Positions 39,249 to 48,189 of a DNA stretch of 64,000 bases are shown here, in pieces (position 1 is the first letter of the stretch; each line of letters begins with the position of its first letter). The translations under genes were made by a program, and so were the position numbers. The notes under the pieces were generated by a model that was not told where the DNA came from, searched no databases, and was given only the letters and a program-made list of their open reading frames with translations. The DNA lies in NCBI RefSeq assembly GCF_000744775.1, contig NZ_JQMP01000003.1:310001-374000 (forward strand). Direction: 5' to 3'. The DNA comes from Thermorudis peleae. Lineage in GTDB: Bacteria; Chloroflexota; Chloroflexia; Thermomicrobiales; Thermomicrobiaceae.

Positions 39249-41003
39249 GTGACAGAGTGGGGTGAGCCAGGACAAGATTGGATTTGGGTATTCCTCCATC
39301 AGCAGCTCGGACGACGGGCCTTTTTGCGCCGCGCTGCCGAACTCGGGTTGAGCGGGCCAGCATTGCTTGCTGTGCTTGCAGCCTGTGCAGGTGAGACGAA
39401 GACGCCGACGACTGGCCCAGGTGCCGGAACGCCGCTTGTTGCCAGTCCAACGAGTGCTGGCACGAGCGTAGCGACCAAACAAGCCACACCAGCTGGGCAA
39501 CCCAAGCAGGGCGGGCAGATTATCATCGGTACCCTTGGCGAGGCGCAGACGATTAACCCGTTTGTCTCCAATGAGTCTGAAGGCAACTGGCGAGTCAAGA
39601 TGCTCTTCGACCAGTTCGTCCGCCTCAAGCTGGACACGCTCGAACCAAAACCGGGACTTGCCAAGTCGTGGCAGCGTGACAATCTGACCTATACGTTCCA
39701 GCTCCAAGACAATGCCAAGTTCTCCGATGGCTCTGACCTGACGGCCGACGATGTCGCCTTTACAATCAAAGGCATCTTGGCCAAGGCGACGGCGAGCCCG
39801 CGCCAGTCGCGGTTCCTGTCAATCCAGGGGGCGAAGGCCTATGCCGCTGGCAGTGCCGACGACGTTGCTGGGATCAAGGTGCTCGACCCGAAGCGGCTCC
39901 AGATCACCCTCGAGCAGCCGGATGCCTCCTTCCTCATCAACTTGCGCTACGTCAGCCCAGTGCCCAAACGCTTGCTTGAAGGCAAAGACCTCTCCGCCAA
40001 ATCCCAGGATCCGTTCTTCCAGAAGCCAATTGGGGCTGGGCCATTCAAGTTCGTCTCCTGGACAGTTGGCGGTGATTTTGTGGCCGAGCGCAATCCCTAC
40101 TACTACGAGCAGGGCCTTCCCTATCTGGATCGCTTCACGCACCGCGTGATTGCTGATGCGCAGTCATTGGCGAATGCCTTGTTATCGGGCGACATCGACG
40201 GCTCACTCTATCCCACCCCAGCAACCTACCAGCAACTCAAGAACAACGCGAACCTGACCGTCATCGTCCCGCCGTTCACGCAACCAGATGGCTGGCTCTT
40301 CAACCTGAAGCACCCCTATTTGTCCAAGAAAGAGGTGCGCCAGGCAGTTGCCTATGCCCTCGATATGAACCAGTTTGCGAACGACTCGCTCTATGGGCTC
40401 GGCAAGCCTGGGCGTGGTCCAATCGCGCCGAGCAACTGGGCCTTCGATGACAGCATTCAGCCATGGCCCTATGACCTGGACAAGGCGAAGCAGTTGTTGC
40501 AACAGGCTGGCCCGCCCCCGAGCGATATCGAGTTCCTGGCTAACAAAGGCAATATTCTTCGCGAGGACTTCCTCACCTACACGCAGCAGCAATTGGAGAA
40601 AATTGGTTGGAAGATCAAGGCCTCGGTCATCGAGTGGACGGTGCTGGTGACCCGGACCATTAACAAGAACTTCGATGTAAGCCAGGCCACCTTCGTTGGC
40701 ACCACGATTGATCCTGGCGATCTTGCCATCCAGTTTATGACCAACGGTTCGCAGAACTATGCGAGCTACAGCAATCCGCAGCTTGACACGCTGCTGGATC
40801 AGGCCCGGAAAGAGCTTGACACCCAGAAGGCCAAGGACTTATACAAGCAAATCCAGCGGATCTTGCTTGATGATCTCCCGGCGTATTGGGCCTGGTACCG
40901 GCCATTCTTGCACGTCATCAAGAAGCAGTTCGCCGGGTATGTGCCAACAGTGGAGACAGGCGGAATCTTCGCCGAACTCGAGCGCGTCTACGTCGCGAAG
41001 TAG
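39249..41003 (+). CDS. oligopeptide ABC transporter substrate-binding lipoprotein (first operon)
   Basis: The protein has 584 residues, with GTG 39249 after AAGGGGG. The N-terminus has a Tat-type motif (GRRAFLRRAAELGLSG) and a lipobox LAAC at about residue 45, then a Thr/Gly/Pro-rich linker, so it should be an exported, lipid-anchored protein. The mature part is SBP_bac_5 (DppA/OppA family), with TYTFQLQDNAKFSDG and SDLTADDVAFTIKG near residues 140-170. It captures peptides or similar solutes for the two permeases downstream. The exact ligand is unknown. Confidence 0.92.
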   Translation: MTEWGEPGQDWIWVFLHQQLGRRAFLRRAAELGLSGPALLAVLAACAGETKTPTTGPGAGTPLVASPTSAGTSVATKQATPAGQPKQGGQIIIGTLGEAQTINPFVSNESEGNWRVKMLFDQFVRLKLDTLEPKPGLAKSWQRDNLTYTFQLQDNAKFSDGSDLTADDVAFTIKGILAKATASPRQSRFLSIQGAKAYAAGSADDVAGIKVLDPKRLQITLEQPDASFLINLRYVSPVPKRLLEGKDLSAKSQDPFFQKPIGAGPFKFVSWTVGGDFVAERNPYYYEQGLPYLDRFTHRVIADAQSLANALLSGDIDGSLYPTPATYQQLKNNANLTVIVPPFTQPDGWLFNLKHPYLSKKEVRQAVAYALDMNQFANDSLYGLGKPGRGPIAPSNWAFDDSIQPWPYDLDKAKQLLQQAGPPPSDIEFLANKGNILREDFLTYTQQQLEKIGWKIKASVIEWTVLVTRTINKNFDVSQATFVGTTIDPGDLAIQFMTNGSQNYASYSNPQLDTLLDQARKELDTQKAKDLYKQIQRILLDDLPAYWAWYRPFLHVIKKQFAGYVPTVETGGIFAELERVYVAK

Positions 41004-41024
41004 TCAGCGAGAGGGAGTGTTGCT

Positions 41025-41993
41025 GTGACGACTGGCATCGTCGCGTATCTCATTCGTCGCCTGGTGGCGGCGGTGCCATTGTTGCTCGGGCTCACGCTTT
41101 TGCTCTTCGTGCTTGTCCATCTTGCGCCGGGTGATCCTGTTGCTGCCTTTGTCTCGGAGCAGAGCGCGAGTCCTGAGTTTATTGAGCAGGCGCGCAAGAA
41201 TTTTGGGCTCGATAAGCCATTGCCGGTACAGTACGTGATCTATCTCTCGCATCTCCTTCATGGTGACCTCGGGCGGGCGTATGGCTTTGGTGGCAAGCCC
41301 GTGCTGGTCCTGATTAAGGAGCGGGTAACGGCGACGCTGGTGTTGCAGGCACTGGCAATCGCCTTAGCGCTACTCTGTGCCATCCCGTTAGGGATCATCT
41401 CGGCTGTGCGGCAGTACAGCGTGCTTGATCACACGGCAACGGTCGGAGCCTTCATCGGGTTGGCCCTGCCAAATTTCTGGCTTGCCCTGCTCTTGCAGTT
41501 CTATTTGAGTGTCAAGCTTGGGTGGTTGCCAGCGTTGAGTGCTGGGCAAGCCCAGGCGCCGCTTGCCGAACGCTGGAAATTCGTGCTCATGCCTGTGCTC
41601 GCGCTCGCTCTGCCGCTCATCGCGTACTTTACTCGATTCGTCCGCTCCGCAATGCTCGAGGTCTTGCGTCAGGACTATCTCACCACGGCGCGTGCCAAAG
41701 GGTTAAGTGAACGGGTGGTCCTCTGGCGCCATGCCTTGCGCAATGCGCTGATTCCACTTATCACGGTGACTGGGCTTCAGGTCGCGCATATTGTTGGCGG
41801 CGCAGTGATTATCGAGCAGATCTTTGCCTGGCCTGGATTGGGGAACTTAACCTATGAAGCCATTACGCGCCGGGATTATCCGGTAATTCTCGGAGTAACC
41901 CTTCTCGCTGGAGTCTTTGTGGTCGTCGTCAACATTGTTGTTGATCTCCTCTATGTCCTTGTTGATCCTCGCGTGACGTTCGACCGAGCATAG
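41025..41993 (+). CDS. oligopeptide ABC permease, DppB/OppB type (first operon)
   Basis: The protein has 322 residues from GTG 41025. Six membrane helices are seen, and the EAA loop reads TTARAKGLSERVVLWRHALR (about 220-240). The DppB-type N-terminus YLIRRLVAAVPLLLGLTLLL and the conserved HLAPGDPVAAF are present. It forms the heterodimeric channel with the next gene. No ATPase gene follows in this operon, so the motor must be encoded elsewhere. Confidence 0.93.
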   Translation: MTTGIVAYLIRRLVAAVPLLLGLTLLLFVLVHLAPGDPVAAFVSEQSASPEFIEQARKNFGLDKPLPVQYVIYLSHLLHGDLGRAYGFGGKPVLVLIKERVTATLVLQALAIALALLCAIPLGIISAVRQYSVLDHTATVGAFIGLALPNFWLALLLQFYLSVKLGWLPALSAGQAQAPLAERWKFVLMPVLALALPLIAYFTRFVRSAMLEVLRQDYLTTARAKGLSERVVLWRHALRNALIPLITVTGLQVAHIVGGAVIIEQIFAWPGLGNLTYEAITRRDYPVILGVTLLAGVFVVVVNIVVDLLYVLVDPRVTFDRA

Positions 41994-42008
41994 GACGGAG
42001 GAGCGGAC

Positions 42009-42902
42009 GTGCAGGCCGTTGACGTTGCAACGCAATCCCAGCGCTCGCTTCAAGCGCCGCCGCGGCAGGCGACATTCTGGCGCCGCTTTGCCCGCAACCG
42101 GCTCGCTGTGCTTGGACTCGGCATTTTGATCGTCTTCTATGTCATCGCATTGCTTGCGCCGTTGATCTCACGCTATCCCCCTGATCGCATTCAGGCGGGC
42201 TATCGTGACCGGCCGCCTTCGGCCGAGCACTGGCTTGGCACGGATCGGAACGGCCGTGATGTCTATGCACGGCTTATCGTTGGTGCGCGCATCTCCTTGT
42301 CCGTTGGCCTCGCTGCTGTTGCCATCATCATGTCAGTTGGGGTCGTGTTGGGAGCGCTTGCTGGTTATTTCGGCGGCTGGGTGGACATGGTCTTGATGCG
42401 CTTAACCGATGTGCTCTTGACAGTTCCACAGTTACTCCTACTCATCGTTGCTGCCGCACTCTTTTCACCGGGATTGCCGACGACCATCGTGGCAATTGGG
42501 CTGACCTCATGGCCTGGAACCGCGCGCCTTGTCCGAGGTGAATTCCTCTCCTTGAAACAGCGGGAGTTCGTTACCGCAGCACGTGCGCTCGGGGCATCGA
42601 CTCCCCGGATCATCTTTCTTCATCTCTTCCCCAATGCCATCGGTGTCATTGTCGTGCAAGCGACGCTGTGGTTGTCCTATGCTGTACTGCTTGAGGCAAG
42701 CCTGTCATACCTCGGCCTTGGCGTGCAAATCCCCACCCCGTCCTGGGGAAATATGTTGCAGGACGGACAACGTGAACTCTTGAACGGTGCGTGGTGGCTC
42801 ACCGTCTTTCCCGGGTTGGCGATTTTCTTGTTCGTCTTGGCGTTTAACCTGGTTGGCGATGGGTTGCGTGATGCCCTCGACCCACGTCTGCGTCGGCGAT
42901 AG
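42009..42902 (+). CDS. oligopeptide ABC permease, DppC/OppC type (first operon)
   Basis: The protein has 297 residues, with GTG 42009 after GACGGAGGAG. The N-terminal OppC_N helix (NRLAVLGLGILIVFYVIALL) is followed by HWLGTDRNGRDVYARL, the C-type signature. The EAA loop is FVTAARALGASTPRIIFLHL (about 195-215). The sequence ends DALDPRLRRR. It pairs with the DppB-type permease 15 bases upstream. The M24-like gene follows 56 bases later and is probably on the same transcript. Confidence 0.93.
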   Translation: MQAVDVATQSQRSLQAPPRQATFWRRFARNRLAVLGLGILIVFYVIALLAPLISRYPPDRIQAGYRDRPPSAEHWLGTDRNGRDVYARLIVGARISLSVGLAAVAIIMSVGVVLGALAGYFGGWVDMVLMRLTDVLLTVPQLLLLIVAAALFSPGLPTTIVAIGLTSWPGTARLVRGEFLSLKQREFVTAARALGASTPRIIFLHLFPNAIGVIVVQATLWLSYAVLLEASLSYLGLGVQIPTPSWGNMLQDGQRELLNGAWWLTVFPGLAIFLFVLAFNLVGDGLRDALDPRLRRR

Positions 42903-42958
42903 ACTGCCGGAAGAAGGCCTGTCTGGTAACAGGAAGCATGAGCGAAAGGATGGAAGCG

Positions 42959-44146
42959 ATGCCACGACTGCGTTTGAGTGACGCGGAGTACGCTCGGCGG
43001 CGAACAGCGATCCTCGACCGACTCGGCCAGCAGCAGATCGATGGCCTGGTCGTGTTTGGCCCCAACAATGTCTCGTACTTCAGCCGTTTCGGTTTCATCC
43101 CGACCGAGCGGCCGATGGCGTACGTGCTCACGCGAGATGCCTCGGCTCTGCTGGTTCCGCGGCTTGAGCTCGAGCATGCTGAAGCCTTTGCGCTTGTCGA
43201 TCGTGTCACTGCGTATCCCGAGTATCCCGATGCGCGGCACCCCATGGAATACCTGAAAGACCTGCTCATTGATATGGGGATGGGGCGAGCACGGATCGGA
43301 GTCGATTCCGATGGTTATGGCCGGCTCTATGGCTATCGCGGGCCGAAGCTGAGCCAGCTCCTGCCAGATGCGACCGTCATTGATGTGGCCGACGATGTCG
43401 AGTATCTCCAGATGATCAATTCGGAAGAAGAGCTCGAACTCCTGCGTGAGAGCGCGCGCTGGGCGAACCTTGCGCATGCCTACCTCCAGGAGTATTGCCG
43501 GCCTGGAGCAACCGAGACCGAAGTCTCGATGCGCGCGTCCTATGAGGCATCGCAGGCCATGCTGCGTGCCCTTGGGCCAGAATTCCTGCCGCGTGGCTCC
43601 GGACTTGCCTCAGCTGGTTTCCGTGGCCAGATCGGCAAAGCGTCGGCCCTGCCACACGCGATGACGAGCAATGCCCGCATGCAGGCGGGGGACGTGCTGG
43701 TAACCGGCGCAACGGCATACATCTGGGGCTATAGCTGCGAGCTTGAGCGAACAATGATCCTTGGTGAGCCGACGCCTGAGCAGGCGCGGTTTTTTGACCT
43801 CATGCTCCAGGCGCAAACCCTCGCCATTGAGACGATTAAGCCAGGCATCCCCTGCTCAGCGGTTGACCAGGCTGTGCGCGCCTTCTTCAAGGAACACGGC
43901 CTTGAGCAATACTGGCGGCACCATACGGGGCATGCGAAGTCGACTCAAGTCCACGAAGCGCCATTCCTTGACATCGGCGATCATCGGATTATCGAAGTCG
44001 GCATGGTCTTCACCGTTGAACCGGGGATCTACGTGCCAGAAATCGGAGGATTCCGTCACTCAGATACGGTCGCGGTTACACCCGACGGTGTGGAGATGAT
44101 CACCTATTATCCGCGAGATCTCGAGAGCTTAACTATCCCGGCGTAA
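42959..44146 (+). CDS. M24/creatinase-like hydrolase with degenerate metal site
   Basis: ATG 42959, eight bases after AAAGGA, gives 395 residues; ATG 42938 is an alternative with a closer RBS. It has the creatinase N-terminal domain (about 1-140) and a pita-bread domain (about 150-395). Compared with Xaa-Pro peptidases, metal ligands are altered. IDxG is replaced by VTGATAYIWGY, SDITRT by SCELERT, and the last Glu (RIEDT) by FRHSDT. HHTGH and TVEPG are kept. The CELERT segment resembles the ALERT of creatinase, which needs no metal. It may hydrolyse an amidino or C-N substrate imported by the ABC operon it closes. Confidence 0.85.
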   Translation: MPRLRLSDAEYARRRTAILDRLGQQQIDGLVVFGPNNVSYFSRFGFIPTERPMAYVLTRDASALLVPRLELEHAEAFALVDRVTAYPEYPDARHPMEYLKDLLIDMGMGRARIGVDSDGYGRLYGYRGPKLSQLLPDATVIDVADDVEYLQMINSEEELELLRESARWANLAHAYLQEYCRPGATETEVSMRASYEASQAMLRALGPEFLPRGSGLASAGFRGQIGKASALPHAMTSNARMQAGDVLVTGATAYIWGYSCELERTMILGEPTPEQARFFDLMLQAQTLAIETIKPGIPCSAVDQAVRAFFKEHGLEQYWRHHTGHAKSTQVHEAPFLDIGDHRIIEVGMVFTVEPGIYVPEIGGFRHSDTVAVTPDGVEMITYYPRDLESLTIPA

Positions 44147-44163
44147 AGAAGCGTGTCAATACC

Positions 44164-44206
44164 GCGTGGCCTGGGAGGGAATAACCACCTTCCAGGTCAC
44201 GCTTTG
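44164..44206 (+). terminator. rho-independent terminator of the first ABC operon
   Basis: GCGTGGCCTGGGAGG (44164-44178) pairs with CCTTCCAGGTCACGC (44188-44202) over 15 positions including two G-U pairs, followed by TTTG. Confidence 0.75.
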
Positions 44207-44248
44207 TCTCGTGCCTCACATTTCCACCGAAGATGGGAGTCTGTGGCA

Positions 44249-44395
44249 GTGTCGGAGAGTCCCTCACCGCGTGGATCACCAGAACGTCACGCAGTACGGC
44301 GTGCCGCCTTGCTCGGCATTGCCTTTGGCCTTGTGCTCGTCGTGATCGTTATTGGGATCGCGCTGCTCTTGGCAGCGTTGACACTGGTGCGCTAG
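44249..44395 (+). CDS. small single-helix membrane protein
   Basis: GTG 44249 lies about nine bases after GGGAG and gives 48 residues; GTG 44243 and longer frames cross the terminator. A polar, Arg-rich N-terminus (SPSPRGSPERHAVRRAA) leads to one strongly hydrophobic helix, LLGIAFGLVLVVIVIGIALL. No family is recognised. It ends four bases into the convergent SufR-like gene. Confidence 0.45.
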   Translation: MSESPSPRGSPERHAVRRAALLGIAFGLVLVVIVIGIALLLAALTLVR

Positions 44396-45063
44396 TCGTG
44401 GTGCGCGCCAGTGCCCGCTGGTGTACGTGGGCGAATCGTGTATGCGCAGCAACCGTCACCGTCGAGCAAGTAGCAACACCGCTCGATTTCAGCACCAAGC
44501 ACGTCGCGGTATGCCTCAAGCTCAAACCGGCAGGCAGCTGGGAACGCTTCGGCAACATGGCGGAGTGGGCAATGGTGCTGGATAAGGCGATAGGTTCCGT
44601 CGGGGAGCACTTCGCAGCGGGCAAGGTAGCCAAATTCGTCGAGTTGCTCAGCCAGAAGCTGGACGCGTTCGGCAAACGACGGCGTGTTACCGAGCGCCGT
44701 CGCAAGTGCCGCTCGCATGCGATCCGCCCGCCGTGCGAGGAGCAACTCGACCTTTGCTGAACCATCAATCGCCGCTAAATCGGTCAGGATATCCCGAGCA
44801 ATGCCTGCATACTGGGTTGGGAACAGGGTATCTGCTTGGGCCGACAATCGATAGAGCCGAGCCGGGCGGCCAACGCGCCGGCGGATCATGGTCGTCTCGA
44901 CAAGCCCATCACGCTCAAGCGCAGCCAGATGCTTCCGTACAGCCATCGTCGTGAGGCCAAGTGTATGCGCAAGCTGGTCAGCAGTCAGCCCGCTGCTCTG
45001 CTTCAGAAGCGAGAGGATCGCTTGTCGCGTCGGCTGCCGCTTCGTTCCTGTCTCAATGCGCAT
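44392..45063 (-). CDS. SufR/ArsR-like regulator with C-terminal cysteines
   Basis: The protein has 223 residues. The N-terminal winged helix (PTRQAILSLLKQSSGLTADQ, then HTLGLTTMAVRKHLAALERD) is followed by a basic wing RRRVGRP. The C-terminal third has regularly placed cysteines: ARCEVLPDG, HHCPLRHVAE, AACRFELEA, ERCCYLLDGDGCCAY. This spacing resembles, but does not exactly equal, the CX12CX13CX14C pattern of the iron-sulfur repressor SufR. A redox or Fe-S sensing role is therefore likely by family. It diverges from the gene at 45128; a small palindrome, TCATA-CCA-TATGA (45083-45095), sits in between. Confidence 0.82.
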   Translation of the reverse strand: MRIETGTKRQPTRQAILSLLKQSSGLTADQLAHTLGLTTMAVRKHLAALERDGLVETTMIRRRVGRPARLYRLSAQADTLFPTQYAGIARDILTDLAAIDGSAKVELLLARRADRMRAALATALGNTPSFAERVQLLAEQLDEFGYLARCEVLPDGTYRLIQHHCPLRHVAEAFPAACRFELEAYRDVLGAEIERCCYLLDGDGCCAYTIRPRTPAGTGAHHD

Positions 45064-45127
45064 ATGCGCCTCCAGTCGCTTATCATACCATATGAAGTAA
45101 TCCGGACGGCGTAAGGAGAACGGCGCG

Positions 45128-46315
45128 ATGTCGGCGTGGCAAGCCAGTGCAAGGGAAAAAGGAGAACCGTTGCGCTATTCGCTGCGAGCACGTCTCCTCG
45201 CTGCTGCAAGCTATGTTGGTGCACTCTGTGCACTCTGGTTGGTCTGGCCAGTACGCAGTCCGTTTATCTTGCGACATGCCCGTGTTGCTCTTGTGGTCCA
45301 TGGTATGCGTGCCCTCCTCCTCATCAGTGCGCTGCTTGTTGTCGGGGTACGTGCTGGCCTTGATCTGTGGCAAGGCGTGCAAATTGCCCTCAGCAGCGTG
45401 CTCGTCTTATTCGTGGGTATACCCTGGGTGCCATCGCTTGCATCGGTGTGGCATGGGCCGATTTTCTGGCTGACACTCGGGACGTGGGTGCTCAGCCTGT
45501 TGGGAGCAGTTCTTGCACTCGCCGGCAAGACGATTGATATCGGGGCAATGCTCAACGCTGGGTGGCCAGAGGAACCACCAGCCGAGCCAGTTCAGTTCGG
45601 CAGCGCTGAAGATCCCGAGCGTCTGCGCGCCCTCTCTCAAGCGCGGCTGACGCGGATACAGGAGGCCTCTCGTACCGCAGCCCTTGAGCGACAGCGGTGG
45701 GAGCGCATTGCGCTTCTCGAAGCCCAACGCCAGCTTGTCGCTGAGCGGCGGACACAATTGCGGCTCCTGGCAAGTCAAGGCGAATTGAGCGAAGTGCAGC
45801 GCGCCTTAGCTGACCGCGAGCTTGCGGACTATGATCGTGCATTGGCTGCTGAGCTCGAGGACTGGCGACAGCGCCGGCCAGTACGTCAGCCTGCCCCAGC
45901 CGCTCCCGCCGTCCTTACCCATCTGCCCGAAGCTGTGGTGCAAGCGGTGACCATCATCGACCAGGCGGGCGTTCCACTTGCCAGCTGGGGAGACCCAGTC
46001 ATGGATGATGCACCAGCTGCGGGCATGATGCTGGCGCTTGAATCGTTAACCGAAGGCATGACTGGAAGTCCCGTGCAAAAGACAGGCCTGGGAGAAGGCA
46101 CAGTCGTCCTGGTCGCTCGCGGCAACTGGACACGGTTGCTCGCCTGGTTCTCGGGTGATCCTGCCCCGGCACAAGAGCAACGACTCCGGGCCTATCTTGA
46201 AGCGTTCGAGCAAGCCAACGAGCGGCTACTCCAACATGTGGCCGTGCGACCGGAACACCTCACGCTTCCGCCCTTTCCCTATGCTTTACCACCCCGTACC
46301 CCTTCCACCCGATAG
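45128..46315 (+). CDS. hypothetical membrane/coiled-coil protein with possible roadblock-like domain
   Basis: The protein has 395 residues, with ATG 45128 after TAAGGAG. Three or four membrane helices (about 20-135) precede a highly charged Arg/Glu/Gln coiled coil (about 160-250) and a Pro/Ala linker. The C-terminal domain (about 265-370), with AVTIIDQAGVPLASWGDPV and GTVVLVARGNWTRLLAWF, resembles the roadblock/LC7-type fold by eye. No family is assigned with confidence. It diverges from the SufR-like regulator and has about 130 bases before the next operon. Confidence 0.65.
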   Translation: MSAWQASAREKGEPLRYSLRARLLAAASYVGALCALWLVWPVRSPFILRHARVALVVHGMRALLLISALLVVGVRAGLDLWQGVQIALSSVLVLFVGIPWVPSLASVWHGPIFWLTLGTWVLSLLGAVLALAGKTIDIGAMLNAGWPEEPPAEPVQFGSAEDPERLRALSQARLTRIQEASRTAALERQRWERIALLEAQRQLVAERRTQLRLLASQGELSEVQRALADRELADYDRALAAELEDWRQRRPVRQPAPAAPAVLTHLPEAVVQAVTIIDQAGVPLASWGDPVMDDAPAAGMMLALESLTEGMTGSPVQKTGLGEGTVVLVARGNWTRLLAWFSGDPAPAQEQRLRAYLEAFEQANERLLQHVAVRPEHLTLPPFPYALPPRTPSTR

Positions 46316-46349
46316 CGAGCATTGCCGAATTGGCATCGAATTTTGTCTC

Positions 46350-46378
46350 TTGACAGGTAAAGCTTGCTCGATTACTCT
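46350..46378 (+). promoter_or_regulatory. candidate promoter of the second peptide ABC operon
   Basis: TTGACA (46350-46355) with TTACTC 17 bases on (46373-46378). The -35 is consensus and the -10 is poor. It lies about 70 bases before the ATG. Confidence 0.35.
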
Positions 46379-46449
46379 CCTCTTCTGTCGGAATATGGCG
46401 TGTTAGCACGCAGGATGACTCGCGGCGGTATACACAGGAGAGGAACACA

Positions 46450-48174
46450 ATGGGGCAGGAGCGTCGGAGTGGATTCATCATCTGGCGGCGAACAGCGACT
46501 CGACGTGAGCTTCTCCAGGGCGCAGTAGGGCTCGTCGGCGGTGGGATTGCCGCAAGTGTGCTTGCCGCCTGTGGCGGGAGTAGTGGTGGGCAAGCAAGCC
46601 CAACCTCGGCGGCAAGTGCTGGTGGTAAGGGGAGCACCCCTGCGCCAAGCGGGACGAAGGCCAGCACGGGGACAGCGCCAACGGCGACAGTGCCACCGTT
46701 AAGCCAAGGCAAGAAAGGCGGAGTTCTGCGCGTTGCCATTATCGGCGAGCCTCCCGCGCTTGACCCAATGTTTACTACGGCAACCATTACGAGTAATCTT
46801 GCGTGGCATCTCTTTGAGCCTCTCTTTTATCGTGATGCACACTTCACACCCAAGCCCTTGCTTGCTGATTCATTCCAGTTTCAGGATGACAACAAAACCC
46901 TTGTCATCATCCTGCGCCAGGGCGTGAAGTTCCATGATGGACGACCAATGACGGCCGACGACGTTATTGCCTCCCTCGTGCGCTATAGCAAGCTCTCGGG
47001 GCGTGGCAAGATCCTCTTTAAACGTGTCAAGAACCTTGACAAGGTTGACGATCACACAATTCGCTTCCAGTTCTCTGATCCAACTGGCATTGCTCCCATC
47101 TTCCTGTCGCAAACAGACGCGTTCATCATTCCCAAGGATCTGGCGGAAGCCTATCCCGATAAAGCGCTGGGCCAGTTTATCGGGACCGGACCGTTCAAGT
47201 TTAAGGATTGGCAGCATGACCGACAGATTACCTTTGTCCGTTTTGACGACTACGCTCCGCTCAAGGGCAATCCAGACGGCTATGGCGGGGCGAAAGTCGC
47301 GTTCTTTGATGAGCTGCGTTTTATTCCCGTCCCGGAACAAGCGGTTCGTGGGGATGGGTTGACAACGAAGGAGTTTGACTTTGCTGAGCAATTGAGCCTT
47401 GACAATTATCAAGAATTCAAGTCACAACCTGACCTCGGTCTGCAGATTACCTTACCGTACTATTTCTATGGCGCCCATTTCAACAAAGCAAAAGAGAGCA
47501 TGATGAGCAACCGCACACTGCGCCAGGCGTTACTGGCGGCTGTCAACGTTGATCCAGTTGCGAAGGCAGGCTTTAGTGCTCCTGACTTTTACCGGCTCTA
47601 TTCGAGTCAATCGGCTCCCGAGACCCCGTGGTATACCGAAGGGGGCAAGGAGTACTACAACCAAAAGAATCCTGACAAAGCCAAGCAATTGCTGAAAGAG
47701 GCTGGGTATGACGGCAAGCCAATTCGATGGCTTGCGACGAAGGAGTACTCCTATAACTACAACATGGCCGTCGTGCTCAAGCAACAACTTGAGGCGATCG
47801 GCGTGACGATCGACCTTCAGGTAATGGACTGGGCAACACTTGTCAAAACGCGCAGCCAGCGTGATGCGTGGGATATTTTCATCACCGGGCATGAGTCCTA
47901 CCAGCATCCTGTCCTGCAGCCGTACATGAGCCCGACCTGGCCTGGTTTCTGGGAAAATGCGCAGCGGGATGACCTCGTGGCAAAACTCATGGGTGAAACT
48001 GATGAGGCAAAGATCAAGCAATACGTCACTCAGCTTGATCAGGTCTGGTGGGAAGATGCTGCAATGATCAAGGTGTGTGAAGGTGCTGTCTTGCGCGGCT
48101 ACACCAAAAAGCTCCAAGGATACGCGAATCTACCCGACTGGTTCTTCTGGAACTGCTGGTTCTCAGGTGCATAA
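46450..48174 (+). CDS. oligopeptide ABC transporter substrate-binding lipoprotein (second operon)
   Basis: The protein has 574 residues, with ATG 46450 after AGGAGAGGAAC. A twin-arginine region (RRTATRRELLQGAVGLVGG) and lipobox LAACGG (about residue 41) precede a Ser/Thr/Gly-rich linker. The SBP_bac_5 domain follows, with ALDPMFTTATITSNLAWHLF and RPMTADDVIASLVRYS. It belongs to the same family as the 39249 product but is not a recent duplicate. The ligand is not known. Permeases follow 15 bases later. Confidence 0.92.
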   Translation: MGQERRSGFIIWRRTATRRELLQGAVGLVGGGIAASVLAACGGSSGGQASPTSAASAGGKGSTPAPSGTKASTGTAPTATVPPLSQGKKGGVLRVAIIGEPPALDPMFTTATITSNLAWHLFEPLFYRDAHFTPKPLLADSFQFQDDNKTLVIILRQGVKFHDGRPMTADDVIASLVRYSKLSGRGKILFKRVKNLDKVDDHTIRFQFSDPTGIAPIFLSQTDAFIIPKDLAEAYPDKALGQFIGTGPFKFKDWQHDRQITFVRFDDYAPLKGNPDGYGGAKVAFFDELRFIPVPEQAVRGDGLTTKEFDFAEQLSLDNYQEFKSQPDLGLQITLPYYFYGAHFNKAKESMMSNRTLRQALLAAVNVDPVAKAGFSAPDFYRLYSSQSAPETPWYTEGGKEYYNQKNPDKAKQLLKEAGYDGKPIRWLATKEYSYNYNMAVVLKQQLEAIGVTIDLQVMDWATLVKTRSQRDAWDIFITGHESYQHPVLQPYMSPTWPGFWENAQRDDLVAKLMGETDEAKIKQYVTQLDQVWWEDAAMIKVCEGAVLRGYTKKLQGYANLPDWFFWNCWFSGA

Positions 48175-48189
48175 GCAGGAGCCAGCACC

